Below are positions 13,893 through 19,658 of a DNA stretch of 25,632 bases, piece by piece (position 1 is the stretch's first letter; every line of letters begins with the position of its first letter). Below the pieces are notes generated by a model, which saw only the letters and a list, made by a program, of their open reading frames with translations, was not told where the DNA came from and did no database searches. The translations under genes and the position numbers were made by a program. The stretch comes from DATEFF01 sp964586395. Its GTDB lineage: Bacteria > Patescibacteriota > Saccharimonadia > Saccharimonadales > EFPC-124. The stretch is taken from NCBI GenBank assembly GCA_964586395.1, contig CAZPGP010000015.1, forward strand, positions 1 through 25,632, read 5' to 3'.

Positions 13893-14717
13893 ATGACCGT
13901 ACCAGACTTAAAACTCAACAACGATATCACCATACCCCAACTGGGCCTGGGTGTTTATAAGGCTCACGAGGGTCAGGAGGTGCAAAAGACCGTGCGAATT
14001 GCTCTCGAGGCGGGCTATCGCAGTATCGATACGGCGGCATTGTACGGCAACGAACACGGCGTTGGACTTGCACTGGCTGAAAGCAATGTCCCCAGGGACG
14101 AGGTATTCCTGACGACGAAGGTTTGGAATGCGGACCAAGGTTACGACTCGACATTGAAGGCGTTTGAGGTGAGTATGCATCGCCTGGGCGTGGACTATGT
14201 TGACTTGTACTTGGTGCATTGGCCGGTTGTGCGGCATTTTAAAAAGACCTGGAAAGCTCTGGAGCATCTGTATGACCAGAAAGTCGTGCGCGCCATCGGT
14301 GTCTCGAATTTTCAGCCGCATCATCTGGACGAACTGTTGAGCGATGCGAATGTCGTACCGGCAGTTAATCAGATAGAGCTGCACCCACGCCTCACGCAGG
14401 TTGAGTTGCGGGAATATTGCGCCGCTAAGGGAATCGCTGTGGAGTCTTGGAGCCCGCTGATGCATGGCGGCGAGGTTCTGCGCGATCCTGTCATATTGAA
14501 GCTCGCCGAAAAGTACGGCAAGACAACTGCCCAGGTTATATTGCGTTGGCATATCCAGCACGACCTCATTGCTATTCCGAAGACCGTGACGCCTGACCGC
14601 ATCGGCGAGAATATTCAGATTTTTGACTTTGAGCTTGCTGCAAACGATATGCAGGCCATCGATGCGCTCAATCAAGATAAGCGCGTCGGCCCAGACCCTG
14701 ACAATTTCGACTTTTGA
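13893..14717 (+). CDS. Aldo/keto reductase
   Basis: A 274-residue protein of normal family length. It shows the family patterns: GLGVYKAHEGQEVQKTV, RSIDTAALYGNEHGVG (Asp and catalytic Tyr), TTKVWNADQGYD with the catalytic Lys, YVDLYLVHWPV (His) and AIGVSNFQPHHL. The C-terminal cofactor region reads AIPKTVTPDRIGEN, close to the NADPH-binding IPKS. It should reduce carbonyl compounds with NADPH in the cytoplasm; the 2,5-diketo-gluconate reductase (AKR5) subgroup is the closest by pattern. Ribosome site AAGGAG is at 13876-13881. The -35 box of the next gene lies inside its last codons. Confidence 0.95.
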   Translation: MTVPDLKLNNDITIPQLGLGVYKAHEGQEVQKTVRIALEAGYRSIDTAALYGNEHGVGLALAESNVPRDEVFLTTKVWNADQGYDSTLKAFEVSMHRLGVDYVDLYLVHWPVVRHFKKTWKALEHLYDQKVVRAIGVSNFQPHHLDELLSDANVVPAVNQIELHPRLTQVELREYCAAKGIAVESWSPLMHGGEVLRDPVILKLAEKYGKTTAQVILRWHIQHDLIAIPKTVTPDRIGENIQIFDFELAANDMQAIDALNQDKRVGPDPDNFDF

Positions 14718-14726
14718 TGTTATACT
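14698..14726 (+). promoter_or_regulatory. Promoter of SnoaL-like gene 1
   Basis: CTGACA (14698-14703), a 17-base spacer ending in TGT, and TATACT (14721-14726): five of six -35 bases, ideal spacing and an extended -10. It overlaps the last codons of the aldo/keto reductase gene. Predicted start about 14733, four bases before the complementary leader arm. Confidence 0.7.
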
Positions 14727-14736
14727 AGTCCGCTAT

Positions 14737-15252
14737 GGGCGCGCGGTGCTCACACGGGGATAAGGAACCAAGTATGATCGGAACAACGGACGCGGTCGCC
14801 GCGTTCTATCGGCAGTTGCACGAAGACGGGCCGCAGGTCGTTCGGGCGAACTTCGCCAGTACGGGTCTGTGTATCCGTGGCAAGACAGAGCTGGTAGCGG
14901 TTGGCCCGCGAGTGGCGCCGGACCTGCTGTACAGCTGGCGTTCATCCTTCGACTCGTTCAGGGTGAGCTACCCGGCTGTCGAGCGTGCGGATGACTTGCG
15001 ACACGTCGTGCCTGAATCGCTTCTTTGTTTCACCATTCGCATGAGGGCCACGGGTGCATACACCCGGACCATCGGCGGATTGGAGAAGTTGGCTAGGGCG
15101 CATGGCCGCAGGGTGAGGTTTGATGTCAGTGACATCATGTGGGTCAGCGACCACGGCAAGATTCTGCGAGTTGTGAACTCTTTCCAGTTGGGTGCGCTGA
15201 AAGCAGCGTAGTTTGACCGAGTAACGGAGTAAGGCATACCCACCGCGCGCCC
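14737..15252 (+). repeat. Complementary end pair of SnoaL unit 1
   Basis: GGGCGCGCGGTG (14737-14748, leader) and CACCGCGCGCCC (15241-15252, 30 bases after the stop) are exact 12-base reverse complements that bracket the gene. They lie just inside the predicted transcript, so the mRNA ends could pair. Confidence 0.8.
14774..15211 (+). CDS. SnoaL/NTF2-like protein, paralogue 1
   Basis: A 145-residue protein with the cone-shaped NTF2-like pattern: an N-terminal helix (DAVAAFYRQLHEDG), a long middle, and a C-terminal strand pair VSDIMWVSDHGKILRVVNSF that matches the ends of its two neighbours (VTDKVWM...RIVNSI and FTDRVWL...CIRNSV). Such domains bind small ligands or act as isomerases, hydratases or polyketide cyclases; no substrate can be named. 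ATG 14774 with AAGGA seven bases upstream is preferred; ATG 14735 would add 13 residues translated from the leader arm. It is the first of three tandem copies that are now very divergent from one another. Confidence 0.65.
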   Translation: MIGTTDAVAAFYRQLHEDGPQVVRANFASTGLCIRGKTELVAVGPRVAPDLLYSWRSSFDSFRVSYPAVERADDLRHVVPESLLCFTIRMRATGAYTRTIGGLEKLARAHGRRVRFDVSDIMWVSDHGKILRVVNSFQLGALKAA

Positions 15253-15258
15253 TACTCC
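15226..15258 (+). terminator. 3' hairpin of SnoaL unit 1
   Basis: GGAGTA (15226-15231) pairs with TACTCC (15253-15258) around a 21-base loop that contains the whole 3' complementary arm. No T-run follows. Confidence 0.5.
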
Positions 15259-15269
15259 CATGAATTTAT

Positions 15270-15298
15270 TGTACAAATACACTCGACCTCTGTATTAT
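15270..15298 (+). promoter_or_regulatory. Promoter of SnoaL-like gene 2
   Basis: TGTACA (15270-15275), a 17-base spacer and TATTAT (15293-15298). The predicted start, six to seven bases on, coincides with the first base of the leader arm at 15305. Confidence 0.6.
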
Positions 15299-15304
15299 CT
15301 CTGA

Positions 15305-15813
15305 GGGCGCGTGGCAGCGTGAGGAGGAGAAGGAATGTCGACCGCAAGTTCACGTCGCTTACGTCAGTTCTACGCACGGTTCGGCGAGCACCGCTTCGCT
15401 GATCTCACGGAGCTTCTGGCCGCTGACGTGTGGTACATGCAGATCAACTCCATGAACATCAACAATTCACCCCGAGGGCCTTTGGCGGTCGGCGGAGCTT
15501 ACGCCGACTGGGGCCGTTGGTTCGCGAACTTCCGAATCAGCGAGATTGCCCTAACAACAGAGAACGAAGAGCAGGTTCAGAAGGTGGGCGGGGCAACGAA
15601 CTGCTTCACTGCCCGCTACCAGCTCGTTGGCCGATACATCACACCGATACCCGGTCTGCGGATTGAGTTGCCGCCAGTTGGCCGCGAGGTCGACCTCATC
15701 GTGACCGACAAGGTCTGGATGAACGGACAGAATCGGCTGAACCGGATCGTCAACTCCATCCAGGAGCGCGTCCCTGGTTCGAACAGGTAAGTAGGTGCAG
15801 CCGCCACGCGCCC
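15305..15813 (+). repeat. Complementary end pair of SnoaL unit 2
   Basis: GGGCGCGTGGC (15305-15315) and GCCACGCGCCC (15803-15813) are exact 11-base reverse complements. Compared with unit 1, two positions in the leader arm differ, and both partners in the 3' arm have changed to keep pairing. Confidence 0.8.
15335..15790 (+). CDS. SnoaL/NTF2-like protein, paralogue 2
   Basis: A 151-residue protein with the clearest SnoaL pattern of the three: RLRQFYARFGEHRFADLTELLAADVWY (first helix and entry to the pocket; positions 8-34), a Gly-rich turn GPLAVGGAY, the central strand NCFTARYQLVGRYI, and the C-terminal strands VTDKVWM and RLNRIVNSI. A ligand-binding or isomerase/hydratase role is possible, but nothing in the context names a substrate. 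The start ATG has AGGAGGAG five to ten bases upstream. It is transcribed from its own promoter, with its leader arm complementary to its own 3' flank. Confidence 0.72.
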   Translation: MSTASSRRLRQFYARFGEHRFADLTELLAADVWYMQINSMNINNSPRGPLAVGGAYADWGRWFANFRISEIALTTENEEQVQKVGGATNCFTARYQLVGRYITPIPGLRIELPPVGREVDLIVTDKVWMNGQNRLNRIVNSIQERVPGSNR

Positions 15814-15818
15814 CTACT
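15790..15818 (+). terminator. 3' hairpin of SnoaL unit 2
   Basis: AGTAGG (15790-15795) pairs with CCTACT (15813-15818) around a 17-base loop holding nearly all of the 3' complementary arm. The stem differs in sequence from that of unit 1 but is again fully paired. Confidence 0.5.
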
Positions 15819-15821
15819 ATC

Positions 15822-15830
15822 TGATATAAT
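15822..15830 (+). promoter_or_regulatory. Extended -10 promoter of SnoaL-like gene 3
   Basis: TGA TATAAT (-10 box 15825-15830). The leader arm of unit 3 begins at 15837, the predicted +1. No -35 match is seen; that region is the 3' arm of unit 2. Confidence 0.6.
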
Positions 15831-15836
15831 ATTCCC

Positions 15837-16328
15837 AGGCACGTGGCAAGGCCACTGAGGAGAGTGATGGGAAATACTCAGCAGGCCCTTCAGGGGATCT
15901 ACGAAAGTGTTGGCAGGGGAGACTCTGCGGGCTTGATGCGGCTGTTGGCCGATGACGCCCTCTATGAACGACTCTTTACGAACATCGCCAGACATGGGAA
16001 GGCAGGCATCCAGGCTGAACTGGCCGGTTGGGCGAGCTACTTCCAGGGGATGCGGACCGACTATGTGGAGGTTCAGGAGGCCCGGGCCATGGTTGGACGC
16101 TTCCCGGGTGCGGCGCACTGCTACCTCGTGAAGTTTGACCTCCTGGCCAGGTACGTGAGCAAGCCAACCTGGATAGAGGTCCTGGCGTCCAATCCGCCCG
16201 GAAACATTCGCATCGCCTTCACCGACCGTGTCTGGCTGAACGCCGCAGGACGAATCATCTGCATTCGGAATTCCGTCGGGACTGTGTCCACGACCTAACT
16301 GATCAACGAGCTGGCCGGCCACGTGCCT
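15837..16328 (+). repeat. Complementary end pair of SnoaL unit 3
   Basis: AGGCACGTGGC (15837-15847) and GCCACGTGCCT (16318-16328) are exact 11-base reverse complements. After an internal loop, GGCCA (15850-15854) and TGGCC (16312-16316) add five more pairs. Two leader positions differ from unit 2 (G to A), both compensated. Confidence 0.8.
15867..16298 (+). CDS. SnoaL/NTF2-like protein, paralogue 3
   Basis: A 143-residue protein: N-terminal helix with QALQGIYESVGRGDSAGL, the typical LLADDALYE strand entry, the Gly/Ala turn RHGKAGIQAEL, a central AHCYLVKFDLLARYV strand, and the C-terminal FTDRVWL and RIICIRNSV strands that align with its two neighbours. Same fold class as the others, function unknown. 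ATG 15867 is chosen for the GAGGAG site upstream; an in-frame ATG at 15843 would translate part of the leader. Like unit 2 it has a strong ribosome site, unlike the leaderless genes nearby. Confidence 0.7.
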   Translation: MGNTQQALQGIYESVGRGDSAGLMRLLADDALYERLFTNIARHGKAGIQAELAGWASYFQGMRTDYVEVQEARAMVGRFPGAAHCYLVKFDLLARYVSKPTWIEVLASNPPGNIRIAFTDRVWLNAAGRIICIRNSVGTVSTT

Positions 16329-16333
16329 AGCTC
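16308..16333 (+). terminator. 3' hairpin of SnoaL unit 3
   Basis: GAGCT (16308-16312) pairs with AGCTC (16329-16333) around a 16-base loop that includes the 3' complementary arm. Same arrangement as in units 1 and 2. Confidence 0.45.
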
Positions 16334-16357
16334 CAGATGTATCTATTGCAACAGAGG

Positions 16358-16366
16358 TGATATAAT
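16358..16366 (+). promoter_or_regulatory. Extended -10 promoter of folD
   Basis: TGA TATAAT (-10 box 16361-16366), 11 bases before the start ATG; predicted leader about four bases, no ribosome site. Confidence 0.55.
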
Positions 16367-16377
16367 AGTCTCATTAT

Positions 16378-17205
16378 ATGCGTCAACTCAACGGATTAGA
16401 TCTCGCTGGTTTCGTCAAAGAGCGCCAAGCACACCAGGTGCGTGGGCTTATTCAGGCGCACGATATTAGGCCCAAGCTGGCGATTGTGCAGACCAATCAT
16501 ACACCTGTTATCGATTCCTACGTCCGGCTGAAGAAAGCATACGGCGTTGACGTCCAAGTCGATGTTGAGGCGCATGTTATCCAGCAAGCGGATGCGCTCA
16601 AGACTATCGAGCAGCTCAACGCTGACCCGTTGGTCCATGGTATTATTATTCAACTTCCCGTTGCCGAGCCGAGCCAGACCGGCGAACTGGTGAACGCCGT
16701 CGATCCAAACAAGGACGTCGATGGCCTGGGCGAGAATCCTGCATTTGACCCGGCAACTCCGACCGCTGTCAATTGGCTGCTCGCAGGCTACAACGTTGAG
16801 CTGAAGGGCAAGAAGATTGTCATCGTGGGACAGGGCCGTCTGGTGGGCGCACCGCTCGCTCGCATGTTCCGTAACTCTGGTCTCACCGTCGAGACGGCCG
16901 ACATTACGACCGAAGACCTTGGCGCATTGACTCGCCAGGCCCAGGTGCTTATTTGCGCCACAGGTCAGCCAGGGCTTATCAAGAGTAATATGATCATGCC
17001 TGATGCCGTCGTTGTTGATGCCGGCGTAGCTACCGATGCTGGCAAGATGGTTGGCGACCTAGCCGACGACGTTCGTGAACGCGGCGATCTCAGCCTGACT
17101 CCGCCAAAAGGTGGTGTCGGCCCACTGACTGTTTGTGCACTGTTCGAGAACGTTATTGAATCTGCCCGACGCACCGTGCCGAAAGCATCGGCTATTGACT
17201 CTTAA
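16378..17205 (+). CDS. folD: Bifunctional methylenetetrahydrofolate dehydrogenase/cyclohydrolase
   Basis: A 275-residue protein of normal length. FolD motifs in order: SYVRLKKA (catalytic Lys of the YVxxK motif), GIIIQLPVA, PNKDVDGL (Asp), PATPTAV, GQGRLVGAP (dinucleotide site) and PPKGGVGPLTV. It interconverts methylene-, methenyl- and 10-formyl-tetrahydrofolate in the cytoplasm and so feeds formyl-Met initiation and purine synthesis. Compared with the consensus, PCTP is PATP and TPVPGGVGP is TPPKGGVGP; both lie near the active site, so cyclohydrolase or dehydrogenase balance may differ. Near-leaderless start. The -35 box of the next gene sits within its final codons. Confidence 0.9.
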   Translation: MRQLNGLDLAGFVKERQAHQVRGLIQAHDIRPKLAIVQTNHTPVIDSYVRLKKAYGVDVQVDVEAHVIQQADALKTIEQLNADPLVHGIIIQLPVAEPSQTGELVNAVDPNKDVDGLGENPAFDPATPTAVNWLLAGYNVELKGKKIVIVGQGRLVGAPLARMFRNSGLTVETADITTEDLGALTRQAQVLICATGQPGLIKSNMIMPDAVVVDAGVATDAGKMVGDLADDVRERGDLSLTPPKGGVGPLTVCALFENVIESARRTVPKASAIDS

Positions 17206-17223
17206 CCTTAATCGTGTTATTAT
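17195..17223 (+). promoter_or_regulatory. Promoter of the TauE/SafE gene
   Basis: TTGACT (17195-17200), a 17-base spacer ending in TGT, and TATTAT (17218-17223): one of the best promoters in the window, overlapping the folD 3' end. Confidence 0.7.
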
Positions 17224-17229
17224 CTACGT

Positions 17230-17336
17230 AACTTAGTTAGTCTCTTTGAACTTATTCTTGTAGCCAAAAGCCCCTCGGGCCAGCCACGCGCTGCATTAAA
17301 TCTTGTTATTAACTACTAAATTTTGAAAGGATCTAT
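17230..17336 (+). other. Long 5' leader of the TauE/SafE gene
   Basis: About 107 bases from the predicted transcript start to ATG 17337, unusually long here. It contains two tandem small hairpins, GCCC-CTC-GGGC (17270-17280) and CAGC-CACGC-GCTG (17281-17293), and outer words TAGTTA (17234-17239) and TAACTA (about 17310-17315) that could close them. An AAAGGA ribosome site precedes the gene. Ligand-binding is not evident. Confidence 0.35.
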
Positions 17337-18074
17337 ATGGATCTATTACTTCTCGCGACCTTTGTCGTCGCACTTTTATCAAGCATTCTCAGCGGGATGA
17401 GTGGAGGTGGTGGCGGGTTCGTCATGACGCCGTTTTTCCTGCTGATCGGGCTTTCACCTCAGCAGATTGCGGCGAATGCATCTGTTGCTGGCCTCGGCCT
17501 CGGCAGTAGCTCGCTGCTCGCAATGCGTGGTCAGAAGCTGCTGAATACGAAATTTCTGTGGCCACTTGCGGTGCTTACTTTGCTGAGTACTGTGTTGGCG
17601 ATGTTTGCGCTGCCGCAGATACAGGGCGACTCGTTCCAGATGGTTATCGGTGTACTGTTGATTGTTCTAGCGCCGACGTTGTTCATCCAAAAGGCCCGAT
17701 TCCAGCCGGGCGAACGATCGCGCCGATCAATCTGGCTTGGCTACGCGAGCTATGCGGCAATTTTGTTTGCCAGCTCACTTGGTAGCGGCATAGCCACGCT
17801 GCTATTCCTGCCGATGATGTTCCTGATGGGACTTAGCGCGCTGCAGGCCGGTGCGATACGTCGCGTACTGATGGTGGCGAATGCGTTGATCGCGTTTTGC
17901 TTTGTCTTGCCGCAGGGCTTCATCGTCTGGAGCTTTGCGCTCGCGTCGCTTGCCGGCTGCTATATCGGCGGATACATTGGCACCAAAATCGCCCTCCGAA
18001 AGGGCGATCAGTTCGTAAAATACGCGCTGGCGACCGTGATGGTCGGCTCTGGTATCGCGCTGCTACTTGGCTAG
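17337..18074 (+). CDS. TauE/SafE-family membrane permease
   Basis: A 245-residue integral membrane protein with about eight hydrophobic segments. The first loop has the family pattern GMSGGGGGFVMTP near residue 22, and the second half repeats a related segment (SLGSGIATLLFLPMMF near residue 145), as expected for the inverted-repeat TauE/SafE fold. Members export or import sulfite, sulfonates or related organic anions; the substrate here is unknown. It has a strong promoter, a long leader and an AAAGGA ribosome site. Its last 12 bases overlap the 3' end of the convergent receiver gene. Confidence 0.88.
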   Translation: MDLLLLATFVVALLSSILSGMSGGGGGFVMTPFFLLIGLSPQQIAANASVAGLGLGSSSLLAMRGQKLLNTKFLWPLAVLTLLSTVLAMFALPQIQGDSFQMVIGVLLIVLAPTLFIQKARFQPGERSRRSIWLGYASYAAILFASSLGSGIATLLFLPMMFLMGLSALQAGAIRRVLMVANALIAFCFVLPQGFIVWSFALASLAGCYIGGYIGTKIALRKGDQFVKYALATVMVGSGIALLLG

Positions 18075-18431
18075 CGCTTCCTTGACCTTCTCGGTGACCT
18101 GGCGTGGAGTCAGGTCTGCCTTGACGATATAGTTGAGGACATTCAAGTCCTCGAGCTCCTTTGGCGCTTCCTCCTCGCCCACGTTGGTGAGGATGAGCAC
18201 GGGGATGTCTTTGCCCCAGTCATGCTTGCGGATTTGGGTGAGTGCTTGGGCGCCGTCCATTTCTGGCATGCGCAGGTCCAGGAGGATGATGTCGGGGCGC
18301 ATCTTTTCGACAAGTTCAACGCCGATGCGGCCGTTGCCAGCCATCTGAACTTCGTAGCCTTCGGCCTCGAATTTCATGCGGTACATCTGGGAAATAACGG
18401 CGTCGTCTTCGATGATGGCTATTTTGGTCAC
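18063..18431 (-). CDS. Stand-alone response regulator receiver (CheY-like)
   Basis: A 122-residue single receiver domain with all key residues: acidic pocket Glu8, Asp9 and Asp10, phospho-acceptor Asp52 in LLDLRMP, Thr82 in LILTNVG and Lys104 in YIVKADL. There is no output domain, so it must act by protein contact or phosphotransfer. The start is GTG, overlapping the TGA of the upstream aminotransferase gene (GTGA), with AGGAGC as ribosome site, so translation is coupled. The histidine kinase 4 kb away is the only sensor kinase in view and is a plausible partner. Confidence 0.93.
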   Translation of the reverse strand: MTKIAIIEDDAVISQMYRMKFEAEGYEVQMAGNGRIGVELVEKMRPDIILLDLRMPEMDGAQALTQIRKHDWGKDIPVLILTNVGEEEAPKELEDLNVLNYIVKADLTPRQVTEKVKEALAK

Positions 18432-19558
18432 GTTGTAGCTCCTAGCTCTTTGATTAGTAATTCGAGAACATCCAAGCCCTTCTTCAGCTGCTCCATGCTG
18501 GCACCGTAACTCAGGCGAACGTAGCCATGGCGGCTGCTGAAGGCTCGGCCTGGAACCAGTAGGACATTCCGCTCAGCGGCTTTGTCTACAAATTCCAAGT
18601 CGGTCAAGCCGTATGGCGCCTGGAAGAACACATAGTACGCGCCTTGTGCGCCGTGCACGTCCAGTCCCATAGCAGTGAGGCGCTCGACAACAAGCTCGCG
18701 CTTGGCTTCGTACTTTTTGTAATCAGCGGTAACGGGCTGATTCATGGCCTCAATGGCGGCGTGCTGCGCGATAGAGCTGCTGCTGAAGACGGTATACTGC
18801 TGCAGTTGGTTGACCGCGTCGATGACCTGCTGCGGTCCGGCGATGTAGCCCAGACGCCAGCCAGTCATGGCGTAGCCCTTGCTGAAGCCATTCATTGTGA
18901 TGGTGTTAGGGTACATGCTGCCGACGCTGAAATGTTCGCCTTCGTATACGAAGTGTTCGTAGATTTCGTCTGAGATGAGCCAGATGCCATTCTTCTCGGC
19001 GATTTTGGCGATGGCAATCATATCTTCCTTGGTATAAACGGTGCCGGTTGGGTTGTTCGGCGTGTTCAAGATAATAGCTCGAGTGCGGTTGGTGATGCTG
19101 GCCTCGATAGCTGCAACGTCAGGGTGGAATGTTGGCAAAGTCAGAACGGTCATGGCTTCAGCCCCAATGGCTGTGGCGAGCGCTTCGTACGGAGGGTACG
19201 ACGGGTCCATCACGATGATTTCGTCGCCTGGGTCCAGGATGGCGAGGTACAGCAGGAGCAGGCCGGTCGTGAGTCCGGGGACAACAGTAATTTGGCTTGG
19301 TTCGAGGTTGATGCCATTGCGGTCGGCGAGCTTTTTGCAGATGGCTTCGCGCAGTTCGGGCAGGCCATTCGCAGGCGTATAAGTGGTGTGATCGCTCTGG
19401 ATGGCGCGAATTCCGGCCGCCTTAATATGCTCCGGGGTTAACTCCTCCGGGATGCCAATGCTCAGATCTATTGGGTCCTTCAGTTGCTGTTGCCGGCGAA
19501 AGACTTCCTGGAACTGCGAGCTGTCGAAATGCTTGAGGCGATCAGAAATATGTAGCAT
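18428..19558 (-). CDS. Class I/II pyridoxal-phosphate aminotransferase
   Basis: A 376-residue fold-type I aminotransferase of normal length. Visible: NTPNNPTG (165-172), SDEIYEHFVY with Asp197, the Schiff-base lysine Lys227 in GFSKGYAMTGWRLGY, and the C-terminal Arg in GYVRLSYG that would hold the substrate carboxylate. It should transfer amino groups between an amino acid and 2-oxoglutarate; the aspartate/aromatic subgroup is likeliest by pattern. The frame continues 20 codons upstream, but ATG 19558 begins MLHISDRLKHF and lies 13 bases after a TACAAT box. It is co-transcribed with the receiver gene and divergent from the PaaK-like gene. Confidence 0.9.
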   Translation of the reverse strand: MLHISDRLKHFDSSQFQEVFRRQQQLKDPIDLSIGIPEELTPEHIKAAGIRAIQSDHTTYTPANGLPELREAICKKLADRNGINLEPSQITVVPGLTTGLLLLYLAILDPGDEIIVMDPSYPPYEALATAIGAEAMTVLTLPTFHPDVAAIEASITNRTRAIILNTPNNPTGTVYTKEDMIAIAKIAEKNGIWLISDEIYEHFVYEGEHFSVGSMYPNTITMNGFSKGYAMTGWRLGYIAGPQQVIDAVNQLQQYTVFSSSSIAQHAAIEAMNQPVTADYKKYEAKRELVVERLTAMGLDVHGAQGAYYVFFQAPYGLTDLEFVDKAAERNVLLVPGRAFSSRHGYVRLSYGASMEQLKKGLDVLELLIKELGATT

Positions 19559-19571
19559 AGTAGTGAAATTT

Positions 19572-19609
19572 ATTGTATAATCCCAGTATACAGCAATAAT
19601 TATGCTGGG
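19572..19609. promoter_or_regulatory. Divergent promoter region with a 9-bp dyad
   Basis: TATAAT (plus, 19576-19581) and TACAAT (minus, 19577-19572) overlap. Next to them CCCAGTATA (19582-19590) pairs with TATGCTGGG (19601-19609), one G-T wobble, 10-base loop. The dyad lies at the predicted start of the plus-strand transcript and in the upstream region of the minus one, so it may be an operator shared by the aminotransferase and PaaK-like genes. Confidence 0.45.
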
Positions 19610-19658
19610 AAAGACCAACCAGTAGGTTGTATTTCCGAGAAGCCAGAACCAGCCATAT

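Noticed and set aside
13908..14675. 255-codon frame antisense to the aldo/keto reductase
   Set aside because: The plus-strand gene has all family motifs and a clear promoter and ribosome site; the antisense frame has none.
14735..14773. ATG 14735 as start of SnoaL-like gene 1
   Set aside because: It would translate the complementary leader arm; the paralogues begin at the point matching ATG 14774, which has a ribosome site.
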